43,000 nucleotides of DNA from NCBI GenBank assembly GCA_903823025.1, contig CAIJRK010000029.1, forward strand, positions 1-43,000. The letters are read 5' to 3'. The position numbers were made by a program, and so were the translations under genes. This document shows, piece by piece, positions 19,854 through 28,386 of this stretch. Within the stretch, counting starts at the first letter, position 1, and each line of letters opens with the position of its first letter. This stretch comes from an uncultured beta proteobacterium. Its GTDB lineage: Bacteria; Pseudomonadota; Gammaproteobacteria; Burkholderiales; Burkholderiaceae_C. Under the pieces are notes generated by a model. The model saw only the letters and a list, made by a program, of their open reading frames with translations, was not told the DNA's origin and did no database searches.

Positions 19854-20957
19854 ATGACTTCACCCACTTTTCAGCCCATCGCGCCCCGCCCGGCGCCGAC
19901 GCAAACCGGCGGATTCTTTGGCTGGATACGCGACAACCTTTTTAGCGACTGGCTCACCGCGCTGATGACGGTTGTGATCGGCGGCGTCCTTTTGTACACG
20001 CTCCCTCAATTGCTCAGTTGGGCGATATTTCGGGCGTCCTGGTTGCCCAATTACGCCGTCTGCCGGGTGGAAGGCGCTGGCGCGTGTTGGGGCGTGATTG
20101 CAGAAAAATACCGCATCATTTTGTTTGGCCGCTATCCCTTTGAAGAACAATGGCGTCCTTTGGTGGCGACTATTTTGATGCTGGGCTTGTTGGTGGCAAG
20201 TTGCACGCGGGCCTTCTGGCGGCCTTGGCTGGCGATTTTGTGGGTCGTCGTTCTGAGCCTGTTTTTCACCTTGATGTTTGGCAATGTGCTGGGCTTGAGC
20301 AAGGTCGAAACGGATCGTTGGGGCGGCTTGCCTTTGACCATTTTGCTGGCGTCGTTGTCAATGGTCATCGCGTTTCCGATTGCTTTGCTCGTGGCATTGG
20401 GTCGCCGCTCCAATCTGCCCGCCATCCGAACTTTTTGCGCGATTTACGTGGAATTGATTCGCGGCGTGCCCTTGATCTCGGTGTTGTTCATGGCCGCATT
20501 TATGTTTCCCTTGTTCATGCCACAAGGCTTCACTATTGACGTGCTGATTCGCGTGCTGGTTGGCATCACGCTGTTTTCAGCGGCGTACATGGCAGAGGTG
20601 ATTCGGGGTGGTTTGCAATCCATCCCCAAGGGGCAAATTGAGGCGGCGGCCACATTAGGCCTGTCTTACTGGCAAACCCAGGGCAAGATTGTTTTGCCGC
20701 AGGCGCTGGCGCTGGTTGTGCCAAGCATCATGAACGGGTTCATCTCCACTTTCAAAGATACCTCGCTGGTGACCATCGTGAGCCTGTACGAACTCACCGG
20801 CGCTTTGTCGATGGCATTGAATTCGGATTCCGACTGGCGGCCTTTCAAGGTTGAGGGTTACCTTTTCATCGCCATGATTTATTTTGTTTTTTGTTTTTCC
20901 ATGTCACGCTACAGCGTATGGGTTGAAAAACAGGTCAACAAAGGCAAGCAGCGTTAA
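19854..20957 (+). CDS. aapM: AapM-like amino acid ABC transporter permease
   Basis: This second permease subunit (367 residues) pairs with AapQ. It has several membrane segments, the conserved [17 protein letters not shown] segment, and the EAA loop [25 protein letters not shown] that docks on the ATPase. The N-terminus is Pro rich. The gene begins 19 bases after aapQ and ends 40 bases before aapP, so the three are cotranscribed. Confidence 0.94.
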   Translation: MTSPTFQPIAPRPAPTQTGGFFGWIRDNLFSDWLTALMTVVIGGVLLYTLPQLLSWAIFRASWLPNYAVCRVEGAGACWGVIAEKYRIILFGRYPFEEQWRPLVATILMLGLLVASCTRAFWRPWLAILWVVVLSLFFTLMFGNVLGLSKVETDRWGGLPLTILLASLSMVIAFPIALLVALGRRSNLPAIRTFCAIYVELIRGVPLISVLFMAAFMFPLFMPQGFTIDVLIRVLVGITLFSAAYMAEVIRGGLQSIPKGQIEAAATLGLSYWQTQGKIVLPQALALVVPSIMNGFISTFKDTSLVTIVSLYELTGALSMALNSDSDWRPFKVEGYLFIAMIYFVFCFSMSRYSVWVEKQVNKGKQR

Positions 20958-20997
20958 GTGCTGCAACTCATCAAAATTTAACGCTCAACCGATCATC

Positions 20998-21741
20998 ATG
21001 TCAGAACCCATCATCAAATTTGAAAAGCTCAACAAGTGGTACGGCAACAATTTTCACGTCCTGCGTGATATTGACTTTAGCGTGGCGCCGGGCGAGCGCA
21101 TCGTCATCTGTGGCCCGTCCGGCTCGGGAAAATCAACGCTGATCCGTTGTATCAACCGACTGGAGGAGTATCAGGAAGGGCGTTTGTATGTGGACGGGGT
21201 GGAGGTCACGGATGACGTCAAGACCATTGACGATATTCGTAAAAAAGTAGGCATGGTGTTTCAGCAGTTCAACCTGTTTCCGCATTTAACGGTGCTGGAA
21301 AATCTGACGTTGTCACCGATTTGGGTCGGCAAGATGCCCAAAAAAGAAGCTGAAGAAAAAGCGATGGTTCAGTTGGAGCGTGTGCGCATCGCCGAACAGG
21401 CCGACAAATACCCGCTGCAACTCTCCGGCGGTCAGCAGCAGCGGGTGGCCATTGCCCGCGCCCTGTGCCTCACTCCCAAAATCATGTTGTTTGATGAACC
21501 CACCTCGGCGCTTGACCCCGAGATGATCAAGGAAGTGCTGGACGTGATGGTGGAGATGGCCGACCAAGGCATCACCATGCTGTGCGTCACGCATGAAATG
21601 GGTTTTGCCAAGGCCGTGGCTGACCGGGTGATCTTCATGGATCAGGGCCAAATCGTGGAACAAAACAACCCGCACGACTTCTTCAATAATCCCCAAAACG
21701 AACGCAGCAAAGACTTTTTATCGAAGATTTTGGGGCATTGA
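20998..21741 (+). CDS. aapP: AapP-like amino acid ABC transporter ATP-binding protein
   Basis: This is the cytoplasmic ATPase of the transporter, 247 residues. Walker A is GPSGSGKST, the Q-loop is in [11 protein letters not shown], the signature is [15 protein letters not shown], Walker B is [12 protein letters not shown], and the H-loop is VTHEMGFA. I start at ATG 20998, which gives the usual N-terminus; the open frame extends upstream into aapM without support. It is the last gene of the operon. Confidence 0.96.
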   Translation: MSEPIIKFEKLNKWYGNNFHVLRDIDFSVAPGERIVICGPSGSGKSTLIRCINRLEEYQEGRLYVDGVEVTDDVKTIDDIRKKVGMVFQQFNLFPHLTVLENLTLSPIWVGKMPKKEAEEKAMVQLERVRIAEQADKYPLQLSGGQQQRVAIARALCLTPKIMLFDEPTSALDPEMIKEVLDVMVEMADQGITMLCVTHEMGFAKAVADRVIFMDQGQIVEQNNPHDFFNNPQNERSKDFLSKILGH

Positions 21742-21911
21742 ATCTCAGGTTAAGCGGAACCAATGGGCAGCCACCACATCATCGACTGATGGTACGCCAA
21801 GATAATATTCACGCTCAATCGAGGGACACTGTGGCGATTTGATTTCATTATTGGAAGCGTACGCACTATTAGTGACGTATCTAAAACCGATCTCAGTTCC
21901 ATCACAATGAT

Positions 21912-21946
21912 GGGTTGGCCTTTGCATGGTGTGCAAAGGCCAACCC
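21912..21946. repeat. perfect 15-bp inverted repeat downstream of aapP
   Basis: GGGTTGGCCTTTGCA and its exact complement enclose the five-base loop TGGTG. It lies 170 bases after aapP and 109 before tRNA-Cys, in a 313-base stretch (21742-22054) in which I find no credible gene. There is no T run directly after it on either strand, so it is not a standard intrinsic terminator, though it would strongly impede transcripts and could end the aap message together with Rho. A small TTAACTT-A-AAGTTAA palindrome lies at 22024-22038, just before the tRNA. Confidence 0.6.
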
Positions 21947-22054
21947 TGACGAAATTCAGCATGAATTTTGTATGCATTTTTTTGAGCTAAAATATGAATC
22001 TCTGAAATGTGCAAACTTAAAAATTAACTTAAAGTTAAAAAATTTTCTAACCAT

Positions 22055-22128
22055 GGCGCGATAGCAAATCGGTTATGCAACGGATTGCAAATCCGTGTAG
22101 CCCAGTTCGACTCTGGGTCGCGCCTCCA
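22055..22128 (+). tRNA. tRNA-Cys (anticodon GCA)
   Basis: The 74 bases fold as a standard cloverleaf. The acceptor stem is GGCGCGA/TCGCGCC with discriminator T and an encoded CCA. The D stem is GCA/TGC, the anticodon stem ACGGA/TCCGT with loop TTGCAAA, and the T stem CCCAG/CTGGG with loop TTCGACT. It is intact on this side of the prophage, so integration re-created its 3' end. Confidence 0.97.
22085..22128. other. probable prophage attachment site (attL) in the tRNA-Cys 3' half
   Basis: Tyrosine-recombinase phages often cross over in the anticodon loop or T arm of a tRNA, and the integrase gene begins its 3' end 100 bases from this tRNA and points at it. The exact core cannot be fixed because the matching attR lies outside the window. 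No second copy of the T arm plus acceptor end was noticed up to 43000. Confidence 0.5.
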
Positions 22129-22228
22129 ATAGATTCAACGGTGTAGCGCTATTAAGTTTGTAGCGATGGCAAGTTTACCGGGGGAAATTTGGCAAACCTC
22201 CATAATTTTGCCTTTGATTTTCCATTTC

Positions 22229-23194
22229 TTACGCCCTTTTCCCAATCCGACCGATAGCCGTTTTTAAGTTGTCAGTAGCCAAATGCGCATAGCGTTGTGT
22301 GCTGGCACTGCTTCGGTGCCCAAGCACTGCGCCCACGGTGTGCAGGTCAATTCCATCCTGAATCATGGCACTTGCTGCCGAATGCCTGACATCGTGAAAA
22401 TGTAAGTCTGGCCGCTTAATTCCATTCCTTGCCTTGACGAACCAATAATTCAGCGTGAACTGGCTTGACCACTTTAGCCGAAGGCATGTTCTCAGCTTTG
22501 GGTGAACCGGCACAATCCTCGCATCTCCATTTTTTGTATCGTCCAAGACAAAATTTCCCCCAACGATTCGCGCTTTTAGAATTTCGCTCAGTCTCATCCC
22601 CGAGTAAAAGCCAATCCTGATAAGCGCCCGTGTTTCCTGGTGCCCACATGCCCGGCATAGACGCAACATGTCGGCCCGGTCGATATACACGCTGCGCTCA
22701 TTGCGAACCGTGGGAACCGTCACCCGCGCTGCTGGATCAACCTCTCCCATGTTGTGATGCTTCCAGCCATACTGACACGCCGCCGTCAGGTAGCGGATTC
22801 TGTTCTTGATGGTGGCCGGGGCCAGCTTGGTGCCATCTTCCCTCAGCACCCGAAGTTGATAGGCCTTGCACACATCGGCCAGCGCTGACAAGGGCTTCCC
22901 CTCATAAAACGGGAACATCAATGCCAGCGCATGCATGTAGTCTTTCCCATGCTTCAGGCTTGGAACACGCTCCGTAACGTACTTTTCAACGGCGTTTTCA
23001 ATTGTGTAATGTTGCTTCTCGATTCCGACAACAAGGGCATACAGTCGGGCGGATTCTTGCCGGTCGTAGGCGTCCGCTTGACTTTGATTCCAGCCCTTCG
23101 GAAGACGTTTACGAGCCCGGACTCGCTCGGCGCCGACGATGCGGTCAAAGTCAAAATCGAAGCGACCAGTTTTTTTGTCTTTTGTGATTGACAT
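22229..23194 (-). CDS. int: phage integrase (tyrosine recombinase)
   Basis: This enzyme catalyses site-specific integration and excision at tRNA-Cys. The 321-residue protein has a short N-terminal arm, a core-binding SAM-like region (about residues 60-160) and the catalytic domain: the first Arg in FYSGMRLSEIL, the HDVRH box, LGHRSS and the nucleophile Tyr in TQRYAHL near residue 300. The ATG at 23194 lies inside the frame of the upstream HTH gene, an overlap of 241 bases. AGGA is 13 bases upstream, further than usual, so translation may depend on the upstream gene or on frameshifting. Confidence 0.95.
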   Translation of the reverse strand: MSITKDKKTGRFDFDFDRIVGAERVRARKRLPKGWNQSQADAYDRQESARLYALVVGIEKQHYTIENAVEKYVTERVPSLKHGKDYMHALALMFPFYEGKPLSALADVCKAYQLRVLREDGTKLAPATIKNRIRYLTAACQYGWKHHNMGEVDPAARVTVPTVRNERSVYIDRADMLRLCRACGHQETRALIRIGFYSGMRLSEILKARIVGGNFVLDDTKNGDARIVPVHPKLRTCLRLKWSSQFTLNYWFVKARNGIKRPDLHFHDVRHSAASAMIQDGIDLHTVGAVLGHRSSASTQRYAHLATDNLKTAIGRIGKRA

Positions 23195-23346
23195 GATGCG
23201 ACATATTCCTTAACTTGGTTTGAGTCAAACCGAACAGCTCCGCCAAACCGGAAGCTTGGTAACTCGCCTGATTTTCCGAGATCGTAGATTTTTGTTCTTG
23301 ACAACCCCAGCATGGGCGCCACTTGGGCGGCAGTGAGTAGTGTCAT
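22954..23346 (-). CDS. excisionase-like HTH protein overlapping the integrase
   Basis: The first 55 residues form a MerR/AlpA-type winged-helix DNA-binding domain (helix_turn_helix_17 type): LTAAQVAPMLGLSRTKIYDLGKSGELPSFRFGG, followed by RFDSNQVKEYV. Such proteins next to an integrase usually act as excisionase or directionality factor. The remaining 75 residues run through the integrase N-terminal coding sequence in another frame and look like unselected sequence (Ser, Thr and Pro rich, no pattern). The ATG overlaps the upstream DUF551 gene stop by four bases. Confidence 0.8.
   Translation of the reverse strand: MTLLTAAQVAPMLGLSRTKIYDLGKSGELPSFRFGGAVRFDSNQVKEYVASCQSQKTKKLVASILTLTASSAPSESGLVNVFRRAGIKVKRTPTTGKNPPDCMPLLSESRSNITQLKTPLKSTLRSVFQA
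23170..23176 (-). promoter_or_regulatory. A7 run in the xis/int overlap, candidate -1 frameshift site
   Basis: On the coding strand the HTH gene reads ACA AAA AAA CTG here, that is A_AAA_AAA in the zero frame. A -1 shift continues as ACT GGT CGC, which is the integrase frame (TGRFDFDFD). It lies about 20 bases after the integrase ATG. I did not find a convincing stimulatory hairpin. Confidence 0.35.
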
Positions 23347-23702
23347 GACTCCCTCGCTTTCTGTGCCACCAGTACTGGCACTGGCACCGGTGGCATGGTG
23401 ATCGGCATCCAGTGCGTGATCACAGCATCGTCCGGGACGTCATCAGTAAAGCTCCAGTAAAACCCGTCAACATCTAAATAGACGCCGGGCGTAACGCCTG
23501 CCCCGTTTGAGACAAAAACATCGCTGCAATCATCCGGCAACTCCTCGTTTACATTGACCCAGCCCGTCACCGTCTGAAACTCAATGTCCAGAGCATCCCG
23601 CAAAGCTGCAATACTCTCACCCGTCGCTGGTAAATCTTTCCACAATGGCGAGTCCCACCGCTCAATCACAGCCCGTGCAGCCGCTTGTAGTTTTGTCGTC
23701 AT
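23343..23702 (-). CDS. DUF551-domain phage protein
   Basis: This 119-residue protein of unknown function carries a DUF551 domain in its second half: WVNVNEELPDDCSDVFVSNG, GVTPGVYLDVDGFY and the diagnostic THWMPI near residue 98. The N-terminal 45 residues are helical and unlike the domain. DUF551 proteins are frequent in early regions of temperate phages. The stop overlaps the HTH gene start by four bases; 32 bases separate it from the gene upstream. Confidence 0.85.
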   Translation of the reverse strand: MTTKLQAAARAVIERWDSPLWKDLPATGESIAALRDALDIEFQTVTGWVNVNEELPDDCSDVFVSNGAGVTPGVYLDVDGFYWSFTDDVPDDAVITHWMPITMPPVPVPVLVAQKARES

Positions 23703-23734
23703 ATTTCAGCCCAAAATAAAGATAAAAAAGTTGA

Positions 23735-24604
23735 TCACGCGGCAACCTTTTCCATTGCCGTTTGGCAGTCGGCTGCCAGCTGCTTGTCGCCGACCGAGGC
23801 AAATAGAGCGTTGTAGCTCCAGGTTGCATCCCGAAAAACTCGGCCATCCTCAAAGTTTTCAAGACAACCCAGGATATCTTTTTCAATGTCTTTGTCTTCT
23901 TCCGTTTCGACTTTGAAGCGCCCCAAGGCGCATTCCACGCGATCCGGCCCTTCTGACCAATCGCAGCGCGTCTGATGCATGGCCACAGCTAAATCAAGCC
24001 GCTGATCTTTCCCGCGTAGATGCTCCAGCACATCATCCCATTCGGATTCAAGCGGCAGTTCGTAGCGCACCAGAATTGCTGCTAGCTCCATATCACTCTT
24101 TCGCTTAGCCAGCTCCTCATCGCGGGCGCGCTGGGCAATCTTGTCGGCTTGCTCAGCCTCTTTTACCGCACGATCAGCGTAAGCGCTGTAATCAGCAAAA
24201 AGACGGTTGTATGTCGATGTTGCTGTTGCGAATCCATCATCGGTCTTGCAGTTGCGACGAACGTCCCCGATCCAGCCAGCATCATGGGTCACCGTCTTTG
24301 GGTACCGGGAGTGACTTTTGAAATCTCGTTCGCTCCAAGACTTGGGCATGCCAATTTCGGACATAAACGCCTCAATGCGCCCGGCCACCGCCTTGTTATT
24401 TTCAATAGCCAGTTGATTGGCTTGATGGGTTTCCACATCTTTGGCGCGCGCCGCCTCAAGCTGACGCAGGGCATGCGCCGCAACCTCCTTGGCTGATGGA
24501 GTACGGTAGCTTGAGAGACAACTGGCATAGCTTGACGGGCTGGCCATGCATTTGCTGACAAAGCCGCACGGCTCGACTGGCAGGATTTTTGTGTTTTCGC
24601 TCAT
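23735..24604 (-). CDS. phage protein of unknown function, partly coiled coil
   Basis: I do not recognise this 289-residue protein. It begins with a Cys-containing segment (PCGFVSKCMASPSSYASC) and has a charged helical stretch with coiled-coil character (about residues 150-180, EQADKIAQRARDEELAKRK). An acidic C-terminal third follows, where VFRDATWSYNALFAS resembles an earlier GFATATSTYNRLFAD, a possible internal duplication. Its ATG overlaps the methyltransferase stop by four bases, which supports expression and a shared operon role. No function can be assigned. Confidence 0.75.
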   Translation of the reverse strand: MSENTKILPVEPCGFVSKCMASPSSYASCLSSYRTPSAKEVAAHALRQLEAARAKDVETHQANQLAIENNKAVAGRIEAFMSEIGMPKSWSERDFKSHSRYPKTVTHDAGWIGDVRRNCKTDDGFATATSTYNRLFADYSAYADRAVKEAEQADKIAQRARDEELAKRKSDMELAAILVRYELPLESEWDDVLEHLRGKDQRLDLAVAMHQTRCDWSEGPDRVECALGRFKVETEEDKDIEKDILGCLENFEDGRVFRDATWSYNALFASVGDKQLAADCQTAMEKVAA

Positions 24605-26280
24605 GCTGCCTTCCTTCCATAAGAAATTTCGGTATAGTTCGCGCCGACGATGGCGCTACTGAGTGGTGGGCAAACGCTGTTTCCACACATGCGGACCTGC
24701 GCCGTCTTAGTCAGCGGCTTGCCATCGGCACCAAAGTCGATCTGGTAGCTTTCGGGAAATCCTTGCGCCCGGTACAGTTCACGCGGGGTCAGCATGCGGA
24801 GGCCAATGTCCACAATGGCGTATTCCTCACCGCGCACCGTAACGAGGCCCATGCGGTCGCGCGTAGGGAGTGTGTGCATTGGGTCGGTCACGCTCACGCC
24901 GTCTTGTTCATTGCCGTAATACTTGATCAGGAACGCCCGAACTTCTGCATGGTGCGTGCCCTGGGCGCTGATCGTGTGCAACGGCTCATCCGTGGCGCTG
25001 CCCACGTTGGTGCCGCGCAGCTTGATCAGGTTGCTGGTAACCAATGCGCCCACTGCACCGCTGGCCGTGATGGTGTTGATCGGCTCTTCTACGCTTCGGA
25101 TGCCATGGCTGAAACGTTTGCCGCCGTTCTTTCCTTCGCCGTGGCCCATATGCACCATGTTTGCTGTAATAAGAGCGTGTCTATTTTCTGTAACTGTAGT
25201 CTTGAGTGGCGCAGTTATTGGACTCTGGCCGCTTGCGCTTGACTGGTTGTCGATAGTGACCATCGTTGCTGTTATCAGGCTGTGATGATCCACGCTGGTG
25301 ACAGTGGCCACCGGGTCGGTCATGTCGCTGCCAACCACGCCGGTGTAATGTTTTGCCAAAAACGCCGATGCCAACGCATGTTTTTGGCTACCCACCAGCG
25401 TGCCAATGGGTTTGTCCAAGCCTGGCACCCGGGGGGACTGTCCGGGGCGCTCTCCATAACCGGTCTGGATCAGGGTTGACACAATGTAGGGGTTATCGGA
25501 CTCCACCACATAGCGCATGATTCCTTTGGCAATGCGCCGGCAGGTTGCTTCAGCCAGTGGCTTCTTGCGCTCAAAAATGCTGGGGGCCGGAATACTCCAG
25601 TCAATGCACTCAGCAGCCGTGCGCCATGGCTTGAGTTTTTTTGCTTTAACCGGCAGGGTGCCCGCTGCCGCGTGGGTAGGCTCAGGCCAGACGATAGGAA
25701 TACCGTCGCGCCGCGCTACTAAGAACAACCGCTTGCGGATAGTCGGTGCGCCATAGTCACAAGCCCGCAGCTCACGGTGTTCGACTACGTAACCCAGCTT
25801 TTCAAGCGACTGCTTCCAGAGCCTGAAGGTGTCGCCCTTGCGCAGCGGGTCGGGCATGTTGTCTGCGTTCAACGGCCCCCACGTCTGGAACTCTTCTACA
25901 TTTTCCAGAAAAATCATGCGCGGCTGAACGGCCTTAGCCCACTTGATCACCACCCAAGCCAGTGAGCGAATTTTCTTGCTCACGGGTTTGCCGCCCTTGG
26001 CCTTTGAGAAATGCTTGCAATCTGGCGATGCCCATAGCAGTCCAACTGGGCGCCCCTGGGTGACGGCCATCGGGTCAACCTCAAACACGTCGCTGCAATA
26101 GTGCGTCGTTTGGGGATGATTTGCCTGGTGCAAGCTGATCGCTTCGGCATCATGGTTAATGGCAACATCCACCGCGCGGCCAATGGCCTGCTCGATTCCG
26201 GTGGACGCGCCACCACCGCCGGCAAACAGATCCACCACCAGGTCGTTGTGGATGGGGAGAAGGAATTGAGGGGTCAACAT
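24601..26280 (-). CDS. orphan C5-cytosine DNA methyltransferase
   Basis: This protein methylates cytosine C5 in DNA, most likely to protect phage DNA from restriction. In the 559 residues I see motif I VVDLFAGGGGASTG (15-28), motif IV with the catalytic Cys88 in SPDCKHFSKAKGG, motif VI ENV (126-128), motif VIII RKRLFLVARR, and at the end GFPESYQID and CGNSVCPP. The catalytic loop reads PDC rather than the usual PCQ. Between motifs VIII and IX lies a long region (about 270-480) of repeating blocks of the type P-I-x-T-hydrophobic followed by HALI. No endonuclease gene is adjacent. I use ATG 26280 (AGGGG five bases upstream), which shares a base with the preceding stop; GTG 26283 is the alternative. 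Confidence 0.93.
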   Translation of the reverse strand: MLTPQFLLPIHNDLVVDLFAGGGGASTGIEQAIGRAVDVAINHDAEAISLHQANHPQTTHYCSDVFEVDPMAVTQGRPVGLLWASPDCKHFSKAKGGKPVSKKIRSLAWVVIKWAKAVQPRMIFLENVEEFQTWGPLNADNMPDPLRKGDTFRLWKQSLEKLGYVVEHRELRACDYGAPTIRKRLFLVARRDGIPIVWPEPTHAAAGTLPVKAKKLKPWRTAAECIDWSIPAPSIFERKKPLAEATCRRIAKGIMRYVVESDNPYIVSTLIQTGYGERPGQSPRVPGLDKPIGTLVGSQKHALASAFLAKHYTGVVGSDMTDPVATVTSVDHHSLITATMVTIDNQSSASGQSPITAPLKTTVTENRHALITANMVHMGHGEGKNGGKRFSHGIRSVEEPINTITASGAVGALVTSNLIKLRGTNVGSATDEPLHTISAQGTHHAEVRAFLIKYYGNEQDGVSVTDPMHTLPTRDRMGLVTVRGEEYAIVDIGLRMLTPRELYRAQGFPESYQIDFGADGKPLTKTAQVRMCGNSVCPPLSSAIVGANYTEISYGRKAA

Positions 26281-26498
26281 CACATCCCCTTCGAAAAATA
26301 CTGTTTGTGCTGCTCACCACTGGCCCGGCTGCAAATTACCGGCGCTGGCTTGTAGCGGTTGCGCCCCGTTGCAAACGTGTTGATGACACGCTGAGTGGCC
26401 TCCCCTGGCTCGCGCTGACGTGGGGCGAATGGCGTCGTGATTCCCAACAACCCGCGTGCGCTGTCGCGTTGCTGTTTGACTGGGTTCGGATTGCTCAT
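26280..26498 (-). CDS. small basic phage protein of unknown function
   Basis: This 72-residue basic protein has no domain I recognise. It contains ARGLLGITTPFAPRQREPGEATQRVINTFATG. It is credible because both ends interlock with neighbours: its ATG overlaps the ATPase stop by four bases and its TGA shares bases with the methyltransferase start. It may be a small accessory factor of either neighbour; this is inference from position only. Confidence 0.65.
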   Translation of the reverse strand: MSNPNPVKQQRDSARGLLGITTPFAPRQREPGEATQRVINTFATGRNRYKPAPVICSRASGEQHKQYFSKGM

Positions 26499-28306
26499 GC
26501 CGCCACCTTCAATTTCCCAACCACACCGTTTTCAATCCAGTGCGCCTGCACCGTGGTGGGCAAGTTGGCAGGGAGTGCTTTGAGCGTGCCGAAGATCAGT
26601 GCCGTGTCAATTTCACCGTCTTGGGCGAGTATGTCCAGCCAGGCGATCAGGTCAGATCGACCGGGCAAGTCCAACACGTCCAGGCGGTCGAGTATCAGCA
26701 GCTTGACTTTGGAGATGTGGGAGATGGCTTCGGCCAACATAGCGTCAGCGCGCCACTTCTCGGATTCACTCAACAAGTCATAACCCCGTTCGTGCAATGC
26801 CTCCTGAATGCGCATATCTGGCAGGATTTCAATGCGCGGCCATTCGGCATCGTTGCTTGATGTTGCCAGGCGGGCATTGATTGGCCCCAGTGCTTCCATC
26901 AACATATCACCGGGAATGCCGTCCGGTGCCAAGGCGTCGGCAATAGCCGTCCATGCTGCAACCGATTGGTGTGCTGTCAAGGCCTTGGCGGTTTTGTCGG
27001 CGGCTTGGTTGGCTTGGCGTGTGGCGTCCTGATGTGCGGCCAGTTGGGCGGCGCAGGTGGTGCGCTCCGTTTTGAGGTCATCCAGGTGTTTTTTGGCCGC
27101 GATCATTTCGGACTCGTCCGGCGCGACGGTGCAGCCCAGCTCAAATTCAGCAATAGCGCCTGCGGCGGCACTGGATTCGGCCAAGTCACGCCGGTCGTTG
27201 TTGACCGCACTTTGCGTCAAAAGCAAAGCTTTTTCAAATTCGGGCAAGCGGGCGACCGCTTCGGGGTCAGCGATGGTCATGGCGCCAGGGATGGCGCCGT
27301 GCTGAGACTCGTAAGCGGCCAGTGATGACAAGGCAGTTTTGTAAGTCAGGCGGTCGATGCCCAGGGGCTGCGATTCGCCGACCAGGGCGTTCACCGAGTT
27401 AGCCAGCTCATGTACCAGGCCAACACGACGCTGGCTGCCTGCGGCTTTTTCTCTCGCTGCGTCAACCTTGGCCGTCCACTGCGTCAATTCAACTTCATCG
27501 CGCTGGAGCTTTTCGACAATGCGGGCATGACGACTGGATTTTTCGCGTAGATCAAGCAGGCGCTTGGCAACGCCATCGTGAGTTGACTTGTTGGCCAACA
27601 GGCTACCAAGGCGCTGATTGGCCGTTGCCAGACTGGCGTCGGTGGCTTCCAGCTTGGTTTGCAGTTCAGCCGAATGACCCGTGACAACTTGCGGTTTTGG
27701 CGCTTGGTATGCGGCCCCTTTTTTGTCGCCGTAGGTCTCGCCAGTGAGGGTGCGCCAGGCAGCTTTGAAGTCGCGGGCTTTGGCCTGGGCTTCTTTGTGC
27801 GTGACCTCAAAGCCGCTGCGCAACATGGGCGCAATGGCTTCGATGTGGTGGGCGTCACAGCCTTTGGCTAAAAGGCGTTTTTGCACATCGGCCTCGCCCG
27901 CGGACAGGCCCATCAAGCCAAAGAGGAAGGTGCGCCGGTCATTGGCCGTCAGGCTGGCGAAGAGCTGGGCGTCAAGCACATAGGGCAATGCCTTGGGTGC
28001 CAAGAATAGGCCGGCTGAACTATCAATGCCTGTTTTGCCATCTGGCAGGGTGACATAAGCGCGGGCACCGCTGTCAATCTCGACTTCGGCAAAGCCTGCT
28101 TCACATCCCAAGGTGAGCAGTTGGACGTAGTCTTTTTTCAGATCAACGCGCACAGTTGCACCCGTGAGGGCCATGCGCACCGCCTCTTGAATGCTGGATT
28201 TGCCAGCGCCATTGCAACCTGCAAACAGGTTGACGGGGTGCGTCAAGTTGAGGTTGACGTCGCGCGCGCCAAGAACATTGCTGATTTCGATGTTGGTGAT
28301 TTTCAT
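26495..28306 (-). CDS. SMC/RecF-like AAA ATPase, probable recombination protein
   Basis: The 603-residue protein opens with the RecF/SbcC/SMC-type start ITNIEISNVLGARDVNL and Walker A GCNGAGKSS (30-38). A long helical, coiled-coil-rich middle (about 200-460) follows. The C-terminal half of the ATPase has the signature-like LSESEKWRADAMLAEA and Walker B LLILDRLDVLD. Such ATPases occur beside RecT-type annealing proteins in phages and probably assist end processing or recombination. It lies in the same leftward operon as RecT and the PD-(D/E)XK nuclease, with a four-base overlap to the small gene after it. Confidence 0.85.
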   Translation of the reverse strand: MKITNIEISNVLGARDVNLNLTHPVNLFAGCNGAGKSSIQEAVRMALTGATVRVDLKKDYVQLLTLGCEAGFAEVEIDSGARAYVTLPDGKTGIDSSAGLFLAPKALPYVLDAQLFASLTANDRRTFLFGLMGLSAGEADVQKRLLAKGCDAHHIEAIAPMLRSGFEVTHKEAQAKARDFKAAWRTLTGETYGDKKGAAYQAPKPQVVTGHSAELQTKLEATDASLATANQRLGSLLANKSTHDGVAKRLLDLREKSSRHARIVEKLQRDEVELTQWTAKVDAAREKAAGSQRRVGLVHELANSVNALVGESQPLGIDRLTYKTALSSLAAYESQHGAIPGAMTIADPEAVARLPEFEKALLLTQSAVNNDRRDLAESSAAAGAIAEFELGCTVAPDESEMIAAKKHLDDLKTERTTCAAQLAAHQDATRQANQAADKTAKALTAHQSVAAWTAIADALAPDGIPGDMLMEALGPINARLATSSNDAEWPRIEILPDMRIQEALHERGYDLLSESEKWRADAMLAEAISHISKVKLLILDRLDVLDLPGRSDLIAWLDILAQDGEIDTALIFGTLKALPANLPTTVQAHWIENGVVGKLKVAA

Positions 28307-28386
28307 GATGTTTTGCTTGTGTTTTGGTAGTCAGCGCGCAACCCTTTCAGGCTACGCGTTTGTTGCTATGTTTGGAGATCAGTGGC

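Noticed and set aside
18659..20957. aapQ and aapM as two halves of a duplicated gene
   Set aside because: They share the permease fold and EAA loop as expected for the heterodimeric Aap permease, but differ in length and sequence; no recent duplication is indicated.
21745..22014. Open frame of 89 codons on the minus strand between aapP and tRNA-Cys
   Set aside because: It starts at a TTG without ribosome-binding site, contains the 15-bp inverted repeat in its middle and has no protein-like pattern.
24589..25242. Plus-strand open frame of about 217 codons opposite the methyltransferase
   Set aside because: It is antisense to conserved methyltransferase motifs and resembles no protein.
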